Positions 7,637-16,251 of a DNA stretch of 32,102 nt are shown piece after piece. The first letter of the stretch is position 1. Every line of letters begins with the position of its first letter. Both the position numbers and the translations under genes were made by a program. This stretch comes from Sandaracinus sp. (lineage in GTDB: Bacteria; Myxococcota_A; Polyangia; Polyangiales; Houyiibacteriaceae), in contig PABA01000086.1 of NCBI GenBank assembly GCA_002699025.1, positions 1 to 32,102 of the forward strand, in the 5' to 3' direction. The notes under the pieces are model-generated. The model did not search any database. It saw only the letters and a program-made list of their open reading frames with translations, and was not told the DNA's origin.

Positions 7637-8677
7637 CTACTGCGCGATCGAATTCGGCGTGACCGAGCTGAGCTCGGAGAAGCCGAGGCGGTAGGCGGCG
7701 TTCTGGCCCTGCTGGTAGGAGCCGACCCAGACCCGGTACTGGCCGGGCGGGAAGGACCCGGTGACCATCGGGTTCATGCCCTCCGAGTCGTCGTCGCAGA
7801 CGAAGGTGCCGTCGGGCTTGCGCACGACCAGCGTCGTGTCCTGCGCGGAGTTCACCATCACGCGGAGGTTGTTGAAGGCGCCGCTCGCCGTGAAGAGGTG
7901 GTCGGGCACGCGCGCGATCCAGCCGCGGCAGCTCGGGTTCACGCTGGTGGCGTTCACGCTCCCGCCGGAGGTGCCGGTGACCACGTGCGGGTCCGGCGTG
8001 AAGCCCGGGCGCAGGCTCACGGGCTGGAAGTTCGCGTTCGAGCCCGTCAGGTCGAGCTGCGCCGCGCCCGCTCCCGCCGCGCCCCCGGCGCTTCCGCCGC
8101 CGAGGCTCGAGGGGGTCACCGAGCCGAGCTCGCTGATGCCGAGCTGGTAGGCGGCCTGCGTCCCGCGCTGGTAGGAGCCGACCCAGACCTTGTACATGCC
8201 GGGCGGGAAGGCGCCGGCCACGACCGGGTGGAAGCCGTCCGTGTCGTCGTTGCAGAGGTAGGTGCCGTCGGGCTTCTGGACGACGAGGGTCGTGTCCTCG
8301 CTCCCGGCGTTCACGACGAAGCGGAGGTTGTTGAACGGCCCCTGCGCGTTGAAGAGGTGGTCCGGCGTCTGGGAGATCCAGCCGCGGCACTGGGCGTTCA
8401 GGTTGCTCGCCTGGATCGCGCCGCCGGAGGTGCCGCGCACGACGTGCGGGTCCGGCGTGAAGCCGGGGCGGAGGGCGACGGTGCCGAAGTTGCTCTGGCC
8501 GGCGCCGGCTGCGGGCGTCGGGGTGGGGGTCGCCGCGCCGCCGGCCGGGGCCACGGGCTGGGCCTGGCCCACGGGCTGGGGCGTGGCCGGCGCGTTCGTC
8601 GCGGGCGGCTGCTGGGGCTGCTCTTCGCCTCCGCAGGCGAGACCGAGGACGACGGCGACGGTGATGACGTGGCGCAT
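7637..8677 (-). CDS. lipoprotein with two tandem copies of a ~125-residue domain
   Basis: A 346-residue exported protein. The start MRHVITVAVVLGLAC places a lipobox-like cysteine at residue 15 (with Gly at -3, slightly non-canonical), followed by a Pro/Ala/Gln/Thr-rich linker to about residue 60. Residues 63-190 and 217-343 are repeats of one domain, each with LRPGFTPDPHVV-x-GTSGG, a C-RGWI...PDHLF segment, FNNLR, DTTLVV-x-KPDGT, an aromatic-x-C-x-DD turn and FPPG-x-Y-x-VWVGSYQ. Each repeat has exactly two cysteines, suggesting a disulfide. The beta-rich layout with DTTL...PDG...DD resembles pre-peptidase C-terminal (PPC)-like domains by character, but I do not recognise the exact family. Likely a periplasmic or outer-membrane-attached binding protein. 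It stands alone between purC and the Nudix gene. Confidence 0.85.
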   Translation of the reverse strand: MRHVITVAVVLGLACGGEEQPQQPPATNAPATPQPVGQAQPVAPAGGAATPTPTPAAGAGQSNFGTVALRPGFTPDPHVVRGTSGGAIQASNLNAQCRGWISQTPDHLFNAQGPFNNLRFVVNAGSEDTTLVVQKPDGTYLCNDDTDGFHPVVAGAFPPGMYKVWVGSYQRGTQAAYQLGISELGSVTPSSLGGGSAGGAAGAGAAQLDLTGSNANFQPVSLRPGFTPDPHVVTGTSGGSVNATSVNPSCRGWIARVPDHLFTASGAFNNLRVMVNSAQDTTLVVRKPDGTFVCDDDSEGMNPMVTGSFPPGQYRVWVGSYQQGQNAAYRLGFSELSSVTPNSIAQ

Positions 8678-8734
8678 GGGGCTTCCCTCTCCTCTTCTTT
8701 CCCGCTCCGATGAAACTCGATCACGGGCGGCGCC

Positions 8735-9289
8735 TCAAGGACGAAGGAGCCGGAAGAGCAGCTGGAGCATGCGGTAGGTCAGGCCCCAGATGATGCGCCC
8801 GTCGGCGTCGTAGGCCGGGAAGCGCCAGGTCTGCCCGTCCCGCTCGAGCGGGTAGGTGGTGTCCCGCTCGCCCCGGAGCAGGGGGCCGAGCGGCACCCAG
8901 AGCACCTCGGCGACCTCGTAGTTCCCCTCGAGCGCCGGCTCGCCCTCGAGGGCGAAGACGTAGGGGCGCACGATCAGGCCCTTCCGATGCGTCTGCACGT
9001 CGTCGAGCGGGCCGAGGAGCGCCGCGCGGCCCAGATCGAGGCCGACCTCTTCGAGCGTCTCGCGCCGGGCCGTGTCGAGGAGCGTCGCGTCCTCCGGATC
9101 CTGCCGCCCCCCCGGGAAGGCCATGTGACCGCTCCACGGGTCGTCGGGGTGCTCGGCCCGGCGGATGAAGAGGCCCTCGAGCTCGCCCCCCCGTGGGCGG
9201 AGCACGGTCGCCACGGCGGCGCGCTTCGGCGCCTCGAGCTCCGCGGGCTCGAGCTCGGCGATCCGCGTGCGCAGCTGCTCGAGCGTCAT
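8735..9289 (-). CDS. Nudix hydrolase, CoA pyrophosphatase type
   Basis: A 184-residue Nudix enzyme that splits a nucleoside diphosphate linked to another group; the closest type is the CoA diphosphatase (NudL/NUDT7-like) group. The Nudix box reads FPGGRQDPEDATLLDTARRE followed by TLEEVGL (residues 58-84): catalytic REx2EE glutamates E77, E80 and E81 are present, and the FPGG-x2-DP-x-D opening is characteristic of this subgroup. The substrate-side sequences QTHRKGLIVRPYVF and EVAEVLWVPL also fit. The ATG at 9289 is preceded by AGAGAGG; a longer frame to 9355 only adds a basic leader. It runs on the minus strand toward the duplicated-domain lipoprotein, which starts 58 bases downstream. Confidence 0.9.
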   Translation of the reverse strand: MTLEQLRTRIAELEPAELEAPKRAAVATVLRPRGGELEGLFIRRAEHPDDPWSGHMAFPGGRQDPEDATLLDTARRETLEEVGLDLGRAALLGPLDDVQTHRKGLIVRPYVFALEGEPALEGNYEVAEVLWVPLGPLLRGERDTTYPLERDGQTWRFPAYDADGRIIWGLTYRMLQLLFRLLRP

Positions 9290-9372
9290 CCTCTCTAGCT
9301 GAGGCCCGTCGGCGCGCTGGTCAATGCTCCGGCGCCTCCTCCCGGGCTCGCCCACCGAGAGCCCCGGCCGGC

Positions 9373-10362
9373 TCAGGCCATACCGCGCTGGCGGAACCAG
9401 GCGACGGCGTCGCGGATCGAGTCCTCGATGGGCCGGTAGCGGGCGCCGAGCTCGCGGACCGACTTCGCGTTGTCGTAGTAGCTCGGGACCAGGCTGTACT
9501 CGAAGAAGTCACGGCTCAGGGGCGGCTCCTTGCCCGTGCGCGCGGCGGCCTCGTTCATCGCGATGATGATCGCCCGCGCGGCCGGCAGCGGCAGCTTGAA
9601 GAAGCGGCGCTCGGTGTTCGTCGCGCGGCAGATCGCGAGGAGCAGCTCGTGGTTCGAGAGGTTGTGGGCCGCCGCCACGTAGCGCTCGCCGCGCTTCCCC
9701 TTCTCGGCCGCCAGCACGTGCACCTCCGCCGCGTCGCGGACGTCCACGTAGGCCGCGCCCCCGTCGACGTAGATGGGCGGCCCGCCCTTCTTCAGCGTCT
9801 CGAGGATGAGCTTGCCCGAGGGCGTCGGCGCGATGTCGCCGGGGCCGAAGACGATGCCCGGGCACACCACGCGCACGTCGAAGCCCCAGGTGGCGAAGTC
9901 CTCGGCGAGCACGCGGCTGTGGAACTTCGAGCGGCTGTAGGGGAAGTCGAGGTCCCAGACGTCGTACTCGGTCTCCTCGTCGCCGATCGTGCCCTCCGGC
10001 GGGCGCCCGAGGGAGACGATGCTCGCCGTGTAGACGACCTTCTCGACGCCGGCCTGCCGCGCCGCCTCGAGCACGTTGAAGGTGCCGCGGTGGTTCACGG
10101 CGTACATCCGGCTCGGGTTCGGCGCCCAGGCCTGGTAGATGGCGGCGGCGTGGAAGACGACCTGGCGCCCCTCCACGGCCCGGCGGCAGGCGTCCGGGTC
10201 GAGCACGTCGCCGCGGACGAGCTCCACGTCGAGGTCGGCGACGTTGTCCGTGGGCTCGCCGGGGAGGGCGAGGACGCGCACGGAGACGCCGCGTTCGCGG
10301 AGGCGGCGGACGATCTGGCTGCCGAGGAACCCGCAGCCGCCGGTGACGAGGGCGTTGTCCAT
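9373..10362 (-). CDS. NAD-dependent epimerase/dehydratase, HpnA-like
   Basis: A 329-residue extended short-chain dehydrogenase. The Rossmann motif TGGCGFLG (residues 7-14, G-x2-G-x2-G), the acidic D/N region after the second strand, YTASIVSLG (111-119) and the catalytic YSRSK (Y142, K146) are all present. The run VFHAAAIYQAWAPNPSRMYAVN closely follows the hopanoid-associated sugar epimerase (HpnA) and dihydroflavonol-reductase-like pattern. Substrate is not readable; a nucleotide sugar or sterol/hopanoid-related 3-beta-hydroxy compound is possible. The ATG at 10362 has AAGGGG just upstream; a longer frame to 10398 lacks that support. No other hopanoid gene is in the window, so the HpnA name is not used. 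Confidence 0.9.
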   Translation of the reverse strand: MDNALVTGGCGFLGSQIVRRLRERGVSVRVLALPGEPTDNVADLDVELVRGDVLDPDACRRAVEGRQVVFHAAAIYQAWAPNPSRMYAVNHRGTFNVLEAARQAGVEKVVYTASIVSLGRPPEGTIGDEETEYDVWDLDFPYSRSKFHSRVLAEDFATWGFDVRVVCPGIVFGPGDIAPTPSGKLILETLKKGGPPIYVDGGAAYVDVRDAAEVHVLAAEKGKRGERYVAAAHNLSNHELLLAICRATNTERRFFKLPLPAARAIIIAMNEAAARTGKEPPLSRDFFEYSLVPSYYDNAKSVRELGARYRPIEDSIRDAVAWFRQRGMA

Positions 10363-10422
10363 GGCCCCTTGTAACGCGCCGGCGGTGGCCGCCGCCACGC
10401 TCGCCGACTTCGCGCGGCGAGC

Positions 10423-11127
10423 TCAGGAGGTGTAGCGGGCCTGCACCAGATCGAGGAGCGGGCCGATGCCGTGGCCGTAGCGGAGCGAGATGGTCGCGGT
10501 CACGCCGGCCGCCTGGAGCGCCTGCTCGAGCCCATCGCCGTACTCGGTCTCCCGGCCCCAGACGACCGGGAGCACGTTGTCCGGCAGGCTGCGGAGCGTG
10601 GTCGCGATGGTGCCGCGATCCATCGAGGGCGGCGCCGTGGCGTCGACCATCACGATGAGCGGCGCGCTCGAGAAGACCGCCCGGCGCGTGTCCTCCTCGC
10701 CGTCGACGGTCGTCACGTGCACGCGCCCGTCGCCGAGGGCCGCGTGGAGCTGCGTGGCGAAGTGGGGCGTCCCGGCGAGCACGAGCACGCTGACGGGCTG
10801 GCGCCAGACCGTCGGCATCACCATCGTCACCGAGTCGTCGTCGAGGTCGACCTCGATGGGGATGTCCGTGCCCGTGCGGTCGCCCTTCACGAGCACCTGT
10901 TCGAGGCGCTGCAGGACGATCTCACGGACGTCGGCGCCGACCATCTCCTCGACGACGCTCGCGAGACCCGTCCGGCAGAAGTGGAGGACCTCCTCCGTGC
11001 TGCCGGGCACGGCGCCCGATTGCTGGAGCGCCTCGAACATCACCTGGGTCGCGAGCTGGGGCGAGAAGGCCCCTTCGAGCACCTCGCGGACGATGTGCAC
11101 TTCCTCGCGGACGGTCGGCTCGAACAC
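10423..11127 (-). CDS. protein of unknown function with a receiver-like C-terminal half
   Basis: A 234-residue soluble protein that I do not recognise, starting at a GTG (11127). The N-terminal half (residues 1-85) is predicted helical and carries two motifs, [17 protein letters not shown] and [14 protein letters not shown]. After an acidic, Asp-rich strand ([14 protein letters not shown]) the C-terminal half, from about residue 110, alternates beta strands and helices ([20 protein letters not shown], then [16 protein letters not shown], then [10 protein letters not shown], then VLPVVWG). That order, with an Asp at the end of the third strand (VMVDA), resembles a response-regulator receiver domain, but the usual paired acidic residues after strand 1 are missing (LAGTP). 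It may be a pseudo-receiver. It is divergent from purB and ends 60 bases before the epimerase gene. Confidence 0.75.
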   Translation of the reverse strand: MFEPTVREEVHIVREVLEGAFSPQLATQVMFEALQQSGAVPGSTEEVLHFCRTGLASVVEEMVGADVREIVLQRLEQVLVKGDRTGTDIPIEVDLDDDSVTMVMPTVWRQPVSVLVLAGTPHFATQLHAALGDGRVHVTTVDGEEDTRRAVFSSAPLIVMVDATAPPSMDRGTIATTLRSLPDNVLPVVWGRETEYGDGLEQALQAAGVTATISLRYGHGIGPLLDLVQARYTS

Positions 11128-11249
11128 GACCGCAGTATGCCAGAGCCCCCCGGTGCGCCGATAGGCCCGCCTACGCGGGGGCGGGCGGGGCTCGTGGGGC
11201 GCCCTTTCGCCTTGCGAGCGCGGCCGAGGCGCCTATCCCTCCCGGCGCC

Positions 11250-12548
11250 ATGATCCCGCGCTACACCCCCGACGACTTCGCCGCCCTCTGGAGCTCCCGC
11301 CGCAAGTACGAGGCCTGGTTCGACGTGGAGGTCGCGGCCTGCGAGGCCATGGAGCGTGCCGACCTCGTGCCCGCCGGCACGGCGGAGAAGGTCCGCCCCT
11401 TCCGCGCGAAGCTGGTCCCGGAGCGCATCGACGAGATCGAGAAGACGACGCGCCACGACGTCATCGCCTTCCTCACGCACGTCGAGGAGCTCGCCGGCGA
11501 GCCGGCCCGCTGGCTGCACCGGGGCATGACGAGCTCGGACGTGCTCGACAGCTCGCTCGCGCTGCTCCTCGTCGAGGCCGTGGACGCGATCGACCAGCGC
11601 CTGGACGCGCTCATCGAAGCCTTCACGAAGCGCGTGGAGGAGCACCGGAAGACGCCGGCCATCGGCCGGAGCCACGGCATCCACGCCGAGCCCGTGAGCT
11701 TCGGGCTGATCCTCGCCGGGCACCTCGCGGAGATGAAGCGGGGCAAGAAGCGCCTCGCGGCGGCCCGCGAGGCCGTGGCCGTGGGCAAGATCGCCGGCGC
11801 CGTCGGGACCTACGCGCACCTCAGCCCGGCCATCGAGCTGGACGCGCTCGGTCAGCTCGGGCTCGTGCCGGAGACGCTGGCGACGCAGGTCGTCGCGCGG
11901 GACCGGCATGCGGAGCTGCTCTCGGCGCTCGGGCTGATCGCGGCGGGCATCGAGCGCTTCGCGACGAACGTGCGGCACTGGCAGCGGACCGAGGTCGCCG
12001 AGGCGGAGGAGCACTTCAAGAAGGGGCAGAAGGGCTCGAGCGCCATGCCCCACAAGCGCAACCCGGTGCTCACGGAGAACCTCTGCGGGCTCGCGCGGGT
12101 GGTGCGCGCGGCGGTCGTGCCGGGGCTCGAGAACGTGGCGCTCTGGCACGAGCGCGACATCAGCCACTCGTCGGTGGAGCGCATGATGGTGCCGGACGCG
12201 ACGGCGACGACGGCCTTCATGCTCGACCGGTGCACGCGGGTGGTGCGTGACCTGGTGGTCTACCCGGAGGGCCTGATGCGGAACCTCGAGCGCACGGGCG
12301 GGCTCTGGGCGAGCGAGGGGGTGCTGCTGGCGCTGGTCGGCACGGGCATGGGGCGGCAGGAGGCCTACGTGCTGGTGCAGCGGAACGCGATGAAGGCCTT
12401 CCACGGGGAGGGCGAGTTCCGGGCGCTGCTGAAGGCGGACGAGGACGTCTCGGCGCGGCTGGACGCGGCGACGATCGACGCGCAGTTCGAGCTGGACCAC
12501 GCCCTCGCCCACGTGGACGCGATCATCGACCGTGTCCTCGCCAGCTGA
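11250..12548 (+). CDS. purB: PurB, adenylosuccinate lyase
   Basis: A 432-residue fumarase/aspartase-superfamily lyase acting twice in purine synthesis: on SAICAR and on adenylosuccinate, releasing fumarate each time. The family signature loop [12 protein letters not shown] sits near residue 262, with the catalytic serine. Other conserved parts are [37 protein letters not shown] and [12 protein letters not shown]. Length matches the bacterial short form. The ATG at 11250 is followed directly by [15 protein letters not shown], a typical start. It diverges from the unknown 10423-11127 gene across a 122-base gap, and its 3' end has a strong hairpin. Confidence 0.97.
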   Translation: MIPRYTPDDFAALWSSRRKYEAWFDVEVAACEAMERADLVPAGTAEKVRPFRAKLVPERIDEIEKTTRHDVIAFLTHVEELAGEPARWLHRGMTSSDVLDSSLALLLVEAVDAIDQRLDALIEAFTKRVEEHRKTPAIGRSHGIHAEPVSFGLILAGHLAEMKRGKKRLAAAREAVAVGKIAGAVGTYAHLSPAIELDALGQLGLVPETLATQVVARDRHAELLSALGLIAAGIERFATNVRHWQRTEVAEAEEHFKKGQKGSSAMPHKRNPVLTENLCGLARVVRAAVVPGLENVALWHERDISHSSVERMMVPDATATTAFMLDRCTRVVRDLVVYPEGLMRNLERTGGLWASEGVLLALVGTGMGRQEAYVLVQRNAMKAFHGEGEFRALLKADEDVSARLDAATIDAQFELDHALAHVDAIIDRVLAS

Positions 12549-12549
12549 G

Positions 12550-12583
12550 CCGGGCCGCCGTCGACGAAGGCGGCGAAACCCGG
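12550..12583 (+). terminator. hairpin after purB
   Basis: GCCGCC (12554-12559) and GGCGGC (12569-12574) form a six-pair stem with a nine-base loop, extended outward by CCGG (12550-12553) pairing with CCGG (12580-12583) across a small bulge. It starts two bases after the purB stop. There is no T-run, as is common in GC-rich genomes, so termination activity is an inference. Confidence 0.4.
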
Positions 12584-12807
12584 ATCCCCGCGACCCGCGC
12601 GTCAGCGAAGGCCGGAGCTCCCGGACGCCGTGCAGCCCCGCGCGGGTAGCCGACCGGGCGCGGCTCCGCGAACGCGGCGTGGACCGCGAAGCCGAGCGCC
12701 AGCACGGACGGCGGACGTCGGAGCGCGGATCGCGTTCCGACCGCAGGGAGGGAATCTCGCTCGCGCGGGCGTCGCGCGGGTGTCGTGGCATGAGGTAGAG
12801 TGTACGC

Positions 12808-13863
12808 GTGAAGCGCGCGAGCCTGCTTTTCTTCGCCTGCGCCAGCGCCCTGGCGCTCGGTGGGTGCTCCGACGACCCGCAGTGCGTGATCGACACGGAC
12901 TGCGACCTCTACCAGCGTTGCTCCGACGAGGGGCGCTGCGTGGATCTCCGCGAGGACGCGGGGGCCACCGACGGCGGCGCCGGCGAGGGCGGCGTCGACG
13001 CGGGCGAGGAGGACGCGGGGCCCGAGGACGCGGGCGTGGACGCGGGGCCCGGCATGATCGGCACGGGCTCGGTCACGGCCGTGAGCCAGGGGCTCTCTTC
13101 GGGGGGCGTCGCCGTCGCGAGCTACGGCGTGAGCGCGAGCTTCTCGCTGCTCGAGGACGCCCCCGAGGACCCCTGCACCACGACGAGCCCCGCCGAGGGA
13201 TGCACGCTCGTCGACTGCCCCGACACGACGCCCATGCCGATGGACGCGGGCACGCCGGAGGACGCGGGCGCGCCGGAGGACGCGGGCGCGATGGACGCCG
13301 GTGTCCCGGTCGCGCCGAACGCCGGGACGATCCAGGTCTCCGGCGGCACCGTCGCCGTCACGCTCATGCCGGACGAGGCGGGGCTCTACACCTCGGCGAG
13401 CGGGAGCTCGCGCCTCTGGGCCGACTCGACGGCGATCATCCGCTTCACCAGCCAGGCCATGCGCGACGTGCCGATGTTCAACGTCATGCTCGCCGGCACG
13501 GACCAGGTCACGCTGACCGCGCCCGACGTGAGCGCCGGGCCGCCCTCGGTCTCCCGGGCCGCCGACCTGAGCCTCGCCTGGACCGGGACGACGCCCGGGC
13601 AGGTGGTCGCCATCCTCAACCAGCCGGGAGAGGGCACGGCGTCGACGACGCTCACCTGCGTGTTCGCCGGCGACGCGACCGAGGGCGCCCTCCCCACGGC
13701 GGGCCTCGCCGAGCTCGCGAACGGGCGGGCGGTCCTCTCCATCTTCAGCCAGAACCCGGAGATCGTGGACGAGGGCGGCTGGGAGGTGACCGTGCTCACG
13801 CAGTCGCTCGGCGTGCTCCCGGACGGCAGCGGGGCGACGACGGCGGTCACGCTCGTCGACTGA
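12808..13863 (+). CDS. surface lipoprotein with Asp-Ala-Gly linker
   Basis: A 351-residue protein beginning at a GTG. The leader MKRASLLFFACASALALGGC carries a clean lipobox (LGGC, C20), followed by a small cysteine knot-like stretch, C-x5-DC-x5-RC-x5-RC (about residues 26-48). Next comes a low-complexity linker of DAG/EDAG repeats (about residues 50-80); a second linker of the same type lies near 147-171. The remaining sequence is beta-rich, with many Thr/Val strands, and no catalytic motif that I recognise. Such four-cysteine plus DAG-linker lipoproteins are a hallmark of Sandaracinaceae-like myxobacteria. Probably anchored in the outer membrane and exposed to the periplasm or surface. It is not in an evident operon with purB. 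Confidence 0.85.
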   Translation: MKRASLLFFACASALALGGCSDDPQCVIDTDCDLYQRCSDEGRCVDLREDAGATDGGAGEGGVDAGEEDAGPEDAGVDAGPGMIGTGSVTAVSQGLSSGGVAVASYGVSASFSLLEDAPEDPCTTTSPAEGCTLVDCPDTTPMPMDAGTPEDAGAPEDAGAMDAGVPVAPNAGTIQVSGGTVAVTLMPDEAGLYTSASGSSRLWADSTAIIRFTSQAMRDVPMFNVMLAGTDQVTLTAPDVSAGPPSVSRAADLSLAWTGTTPGQVVAILNQPGEGTASTTLTCVFAGDATEGALPTAGLAELANGRAVLSIFSQNPEIVDEGGWEVTVLTQSLGVLPDGSGATTAVTLVD

Positions 13864-14037
13864 GTCGCTCCGGGCGCGCGCGTTCCTCCCTGACCGCGTC
13901 CTTCTTCGCTCCCCAGTGGGGGCGCTCGGCTGTCCGATTCGCGGCCCGTTCGGCGCCGAGGCGCGCCGGGGGTGGCGTCCTCCGGGGCTGCGCCCTATGA
14001 CTCCGCGGCGCGCGACGCGCCCTGTTCGAGGAGAACC

Positions 14038-14352
14038 ATGCCCGAAGCCGATCCCGACCGCCTCGTCGACTGCATCAAGCTCGAGAAGAAGCTCCCCGGG
14101 CTGGCGAAGCCGCCGTTCCCGAACGAGCTCGGCCAGCTGGTCTACGAGAAGGTGTCGAAGGAGGCCTGGGACCTCTGGCTCCAGGAGAGCGTGCGCTTCA
14201 TCAACACCTACCGCGTCGACCTCTCCTCGAAGGAGGGCACGGAGTTCATGCTGAAGCAGCTGCGCATCTGGCTCGGCCTCGAGGAGGGCGAGATGGCGCA
14301 GACCGCGTGGACGCCGCCCGAGGAAGACGCCGGCGAGAGCGCCGAGAGCTGA
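14038..14352 (+). CDS. YggX-type Fe(II)-trafficking protein
   Basis: A 104-residue protein of the YggX family, which in gamma-proteobacteria protects Fe-S clusters and helps iron trafficking under oxidative stress. Family features: an N-terminal cysteine (C12, in LVDCIKLEKKLPGL), then PPFPNELGQLVYEKVSKEAWDLWLQESVRFINTYRVDL, corresponding to the family's PGELG...I...SKEAW..W.......INE..L pattern. It is longer than the usual ~90 residues because of an acidic C-terminal tail (PEEDAGESAES). The ATG at 14038 has GAGGAG upstream, which decides it over a longer frame from 13972. The gene stands alone, followed by a hairpin. Confidence 0.88.
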   Translation: MPEADPDRLVDCIKLEKKLPGLAKPPFPNELGQLVYEKVSKEAWDLWLQESVRFINTYRVDLSSKEGTEFMLKQLRIWLGLEEGEMAQTAWTPPEEDAGESAES

Positions 14353-14360
14353 GCGGCGTC

Positions 14361-14382
14361 CGGTCCCGCTCCGGTGGGACCG
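14361..14382 (+). terminator. hairpin after the yggX-like gene
   Basis: CGGTCCC (14361-14367) pairs perfectly with GGGACCG (14376-14382) around an eight-base loop, eight bases after the stop codon. No T-run follows; it may still act as a terminator or 3'-end stabiliser. Confidence 0.45.
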
Positions 14383-14483
14383 AAGCCGAGTCCGTGACCG
14401 TGTCCCGGGCGTCGCGGTCGCCGAGTCGCCGGCGCCGTCCCCCGATGGCTCGCTGAGGGGCCGGATGCTCGGGGGTCGGATGC

Positions 14484-15128
14484 TCAGAAGCCGACCGGAC
14501 GCCCGCCGGACGCCTCGACCTCGATGCCTCGGGTCCGCTCCCAGGCGAGTCGCCGGGCGTCCCAGCGGCGCTGTAGGCGCACGACGAGCAGCAGGATCGC
14601 GGCGAGGAGCAGCCCGAAGACGAGCGCGATCTCGAAGAGCGGCCCTCGCGATGCCGGCCGCAGGACGCGCGCGTCCCGCGCCACGTGCCAGCCCTGCTCG
14701 CGAAGCTCGGCGCGCTCCTGGAAGTACATGGGGCCGAGCACGCCCACGTGCTCTCGGGGCTCTTCGGCCCGCGCCGCGTAGCGCTCGGCGAAGCGGCGGC
14801 GGGGCCGCCCGCCGTAGGTCGCGCGGCCGGCTTCGCCCAACGCCGTGAGCTCTCCGTCGCGGGGCGCCACGGCCAGGCGGAGCGGGTCCTCCAGGCTTCC
14901 GTCGCCGGCGCCGGCCACGGGGAGGATCGGGCCCCGGGCGATCGCCTCGAGCTGGACGCCGCAGCGCAGCCAGACGCGCTCGCCGTTCGGAGTGGACGCC
15001 CGGCCATCACAGCGCAGGAACTCGCCCTTTCCGCTGACCGTTCGCAGCTCGAGCACGGAGAGGACGACGCAGCCGAGGATGCCCAGACCGAGCAGGCCGA
15101 CCAGGATGCGGTAGCTCGAGCGGGTCAT
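14484..15128 (-). CDS. two-helix membrane protein, function unknown
   Basis: A 214-residue protein that I do not recognise. A first membrane helix is at residues 7-25 (RILVGLLGLGILGCVVLSVL) and a second at about 170-188 (LFEIALVFGLLLAAILLLVV), with a roughly 140-residue loop between them and a basic cytosolic C-terminal tail. The loop has two cysteines (FLRCD, WLRCG) near its start and a charged, Arg/Glu-rich second half. Its ATG (15128-15126) overlaps the stop of the upstream gene by four bases (ATGA), so the two are translationally coupled and probably form one functional unit. The layout of two helices with a long outer loop recalls GIDE-type membrane proteins, but the similarity is only in shape. 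Confidence 0.8.
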   Translation of the reverse strand: MTRSSYRILVGLLGLGILGCVVLSVLELRTVSGKGEFLRCDGRASTPNGERVWLRCGVQLEAIARGPILPVAGAGDGSLEDPLRLAVAPRDGELTALGEAGRATYGGRPRRRFAERYAARAEEPREHVGVLGPMYFQERAELREQGWHVARDARVLRPASRGPLFEIALVFGLLLAAILLLVVRLQRRWDARRLAWERTRGIEVEASGGRPVGF

Positions 15129-16183
15129 CGGCTCGGCTCCTTGGGCGAGGTCGGGGCGCAGGGCGCGAGCGCCTGCCGCTCGGTCTCGGGCAGCGCCGGG
15201 TCGGAAGCGAGCGCCGCCCACTCATCCGGGTCCGGAGGTGCGAGGGCCCGGCACCAGCGTCCGGCGACGCGCGCCGCGATCGGCTGGCCGCGGGCGACGA
15301 GCGGCCGGAGCGCGTCGAAGGGGACGGGGGCGGCGCCCCGGTGCAGGAGCACGGCCCGCTCGGCGAGCTGGCCGAGCGCCTGCTCGTGGAGCGCCGGCCG
15401 CTCGCGGCGAGCCTCCTCTCGGAGCGCCTCCGCGACCCGCTCGGGCTGCCCCGGGTCCTGGGCGAAGGCGCGCTGGGCCTGCCGGCGCGCCTCGTCGGGG
15501 AGCGTGGCGTAGAGGCGCTCCAGGCCACTCCGGGCGCGGGGGTCCGAGAGCTCCGCCAGGGCCGTCGCCAGGCGCACGCGCCGGTCGAGCGCGGTGGCCG
15601 TGGGCGAAGCCTCGAGGACCGCCAAGAGGGCCGGCGCCGCCCTCGGATCGAGCGTCTCCTCTTCGGCGGCCTCCTGCGCGTGGCGTGCCCCGCGGTCGAG
15701 GAGGGCGGGGTCGCCGCTCTCGAGATCGGCGATGATGGCGTCCGTCTCGCCGGGGAGCGGCCGGGCTCCCGCGCGCGGCGTGGCCGACGGATCGAGCGCC
15801 AGGTGGAGCACCATGCCGGCGAAGATCCCGACCACGAGCAGCACGCGGGCGAGGGCGAGGAGCGTGCCCCAGACCGCGTTCGCCCGGATCGCGGCGATGG
15901 CCGGGTGCCAGCCCTCGTGCTCCTCGACCTCGCGGGCGCGCTGGAGGCGGGCCCGCGCCCGGCCCAGCGTCATGATGGTGGGGATGAGGAAGGGGTCGCA
16001 GAAGAGGCTGAAGGTCCCGAGGGCGAGCGGGCTCCATTCGCTGCCGAACTTCAGCGTGTCCGGGGTCGGGCCGGCGGCGCAGACCGGGCAGGCCGTGGCC
16101 GAGGGGGAGTCGGGCTGGAAGCGGCGACCGCAGGAGCAGGTCTGGGCGGGGGGCGACATGGAGGCGGGAGCAGCATGCGTCAT
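15125..16183 (-). CDS. membrane protein with N-terminal zinc ribbon and HEAT-like repeats
   Basis: A 352-residue protein of unknown function. The start has a likely zinc ribbon, C-x-CGRRF...CPVC (about residues 16-38). A hydrophobic region follows (about 50-75, LALGTFSLFCDPFLIPTIM), then a helix rich in Arg/Glu, then a second membrane helix near 115-135 (TLLALARVLLVVGIFAGMVL). From about residue 160 the sequence is Ala/Leu/Arg-rich helical pairs (DPRAAPALLAVLEASPTAT, LDRRVRLATALAELSDPRA and so on), in the manner of HEAT-like repeats, suggesting a protein-binding solenoid outside the membrane. The start at 16183 is uncertain; an ATG at 16159 (MSPPAQTC) is possible. No good ribosome binding site is visible at either. 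It is coupled to the 14484-15128 gene. Confidence 0.78.
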   Translation of the reverse strand: MTHAAPASMSPPAQTCSCGRRFQPDSPSATACPVCAAGPTPDTLKFGSEWSPLALGTFSLFCDPFLIPTIMTLGRARARLQRAREVEEHEGWHPAIAAIRANAVWGTLLALARVLLVVGIFAGMVLHLALDPSATPRAGARPLPGETDAIIADLESGDPALLDRGARHAQEAAEEETLDPRAAPALLAVLEASPTATALDRRVRLATALAELSDPRARSGLERLYATLPDEARRQAQRAFAQDPGQPERVAEALREEARRERPALHEQALGQLAERAVLLHRGAAPVPFDALRPLVARGQPIAARVAGRWCRALAPPDPDEWAALASDPALPETERQALAPCAPTSPKEPSR

Positions 16184-16251
16184 CGGCGGCGGGCGCGCAT
16201 CGGACCATTGATCGGCGGGTTGCGGCGAGCCCGATTCGCACGTGACACGGT

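Noticed and set aside
11128-11249. Purine-repressor operator between purB and its divergent neighbour
   Set aside because: A CCCGCC...GGCGGG inverted repeat is present near 11167, but it does not match a known PurR site and is expected by chance at this GC content.
12549-12807. tRNA or small RNA gene between purB and the lipoprotein
   Set aside because: No T-loop or anticodon arm pattern; only the hairpin after purB can be defended.
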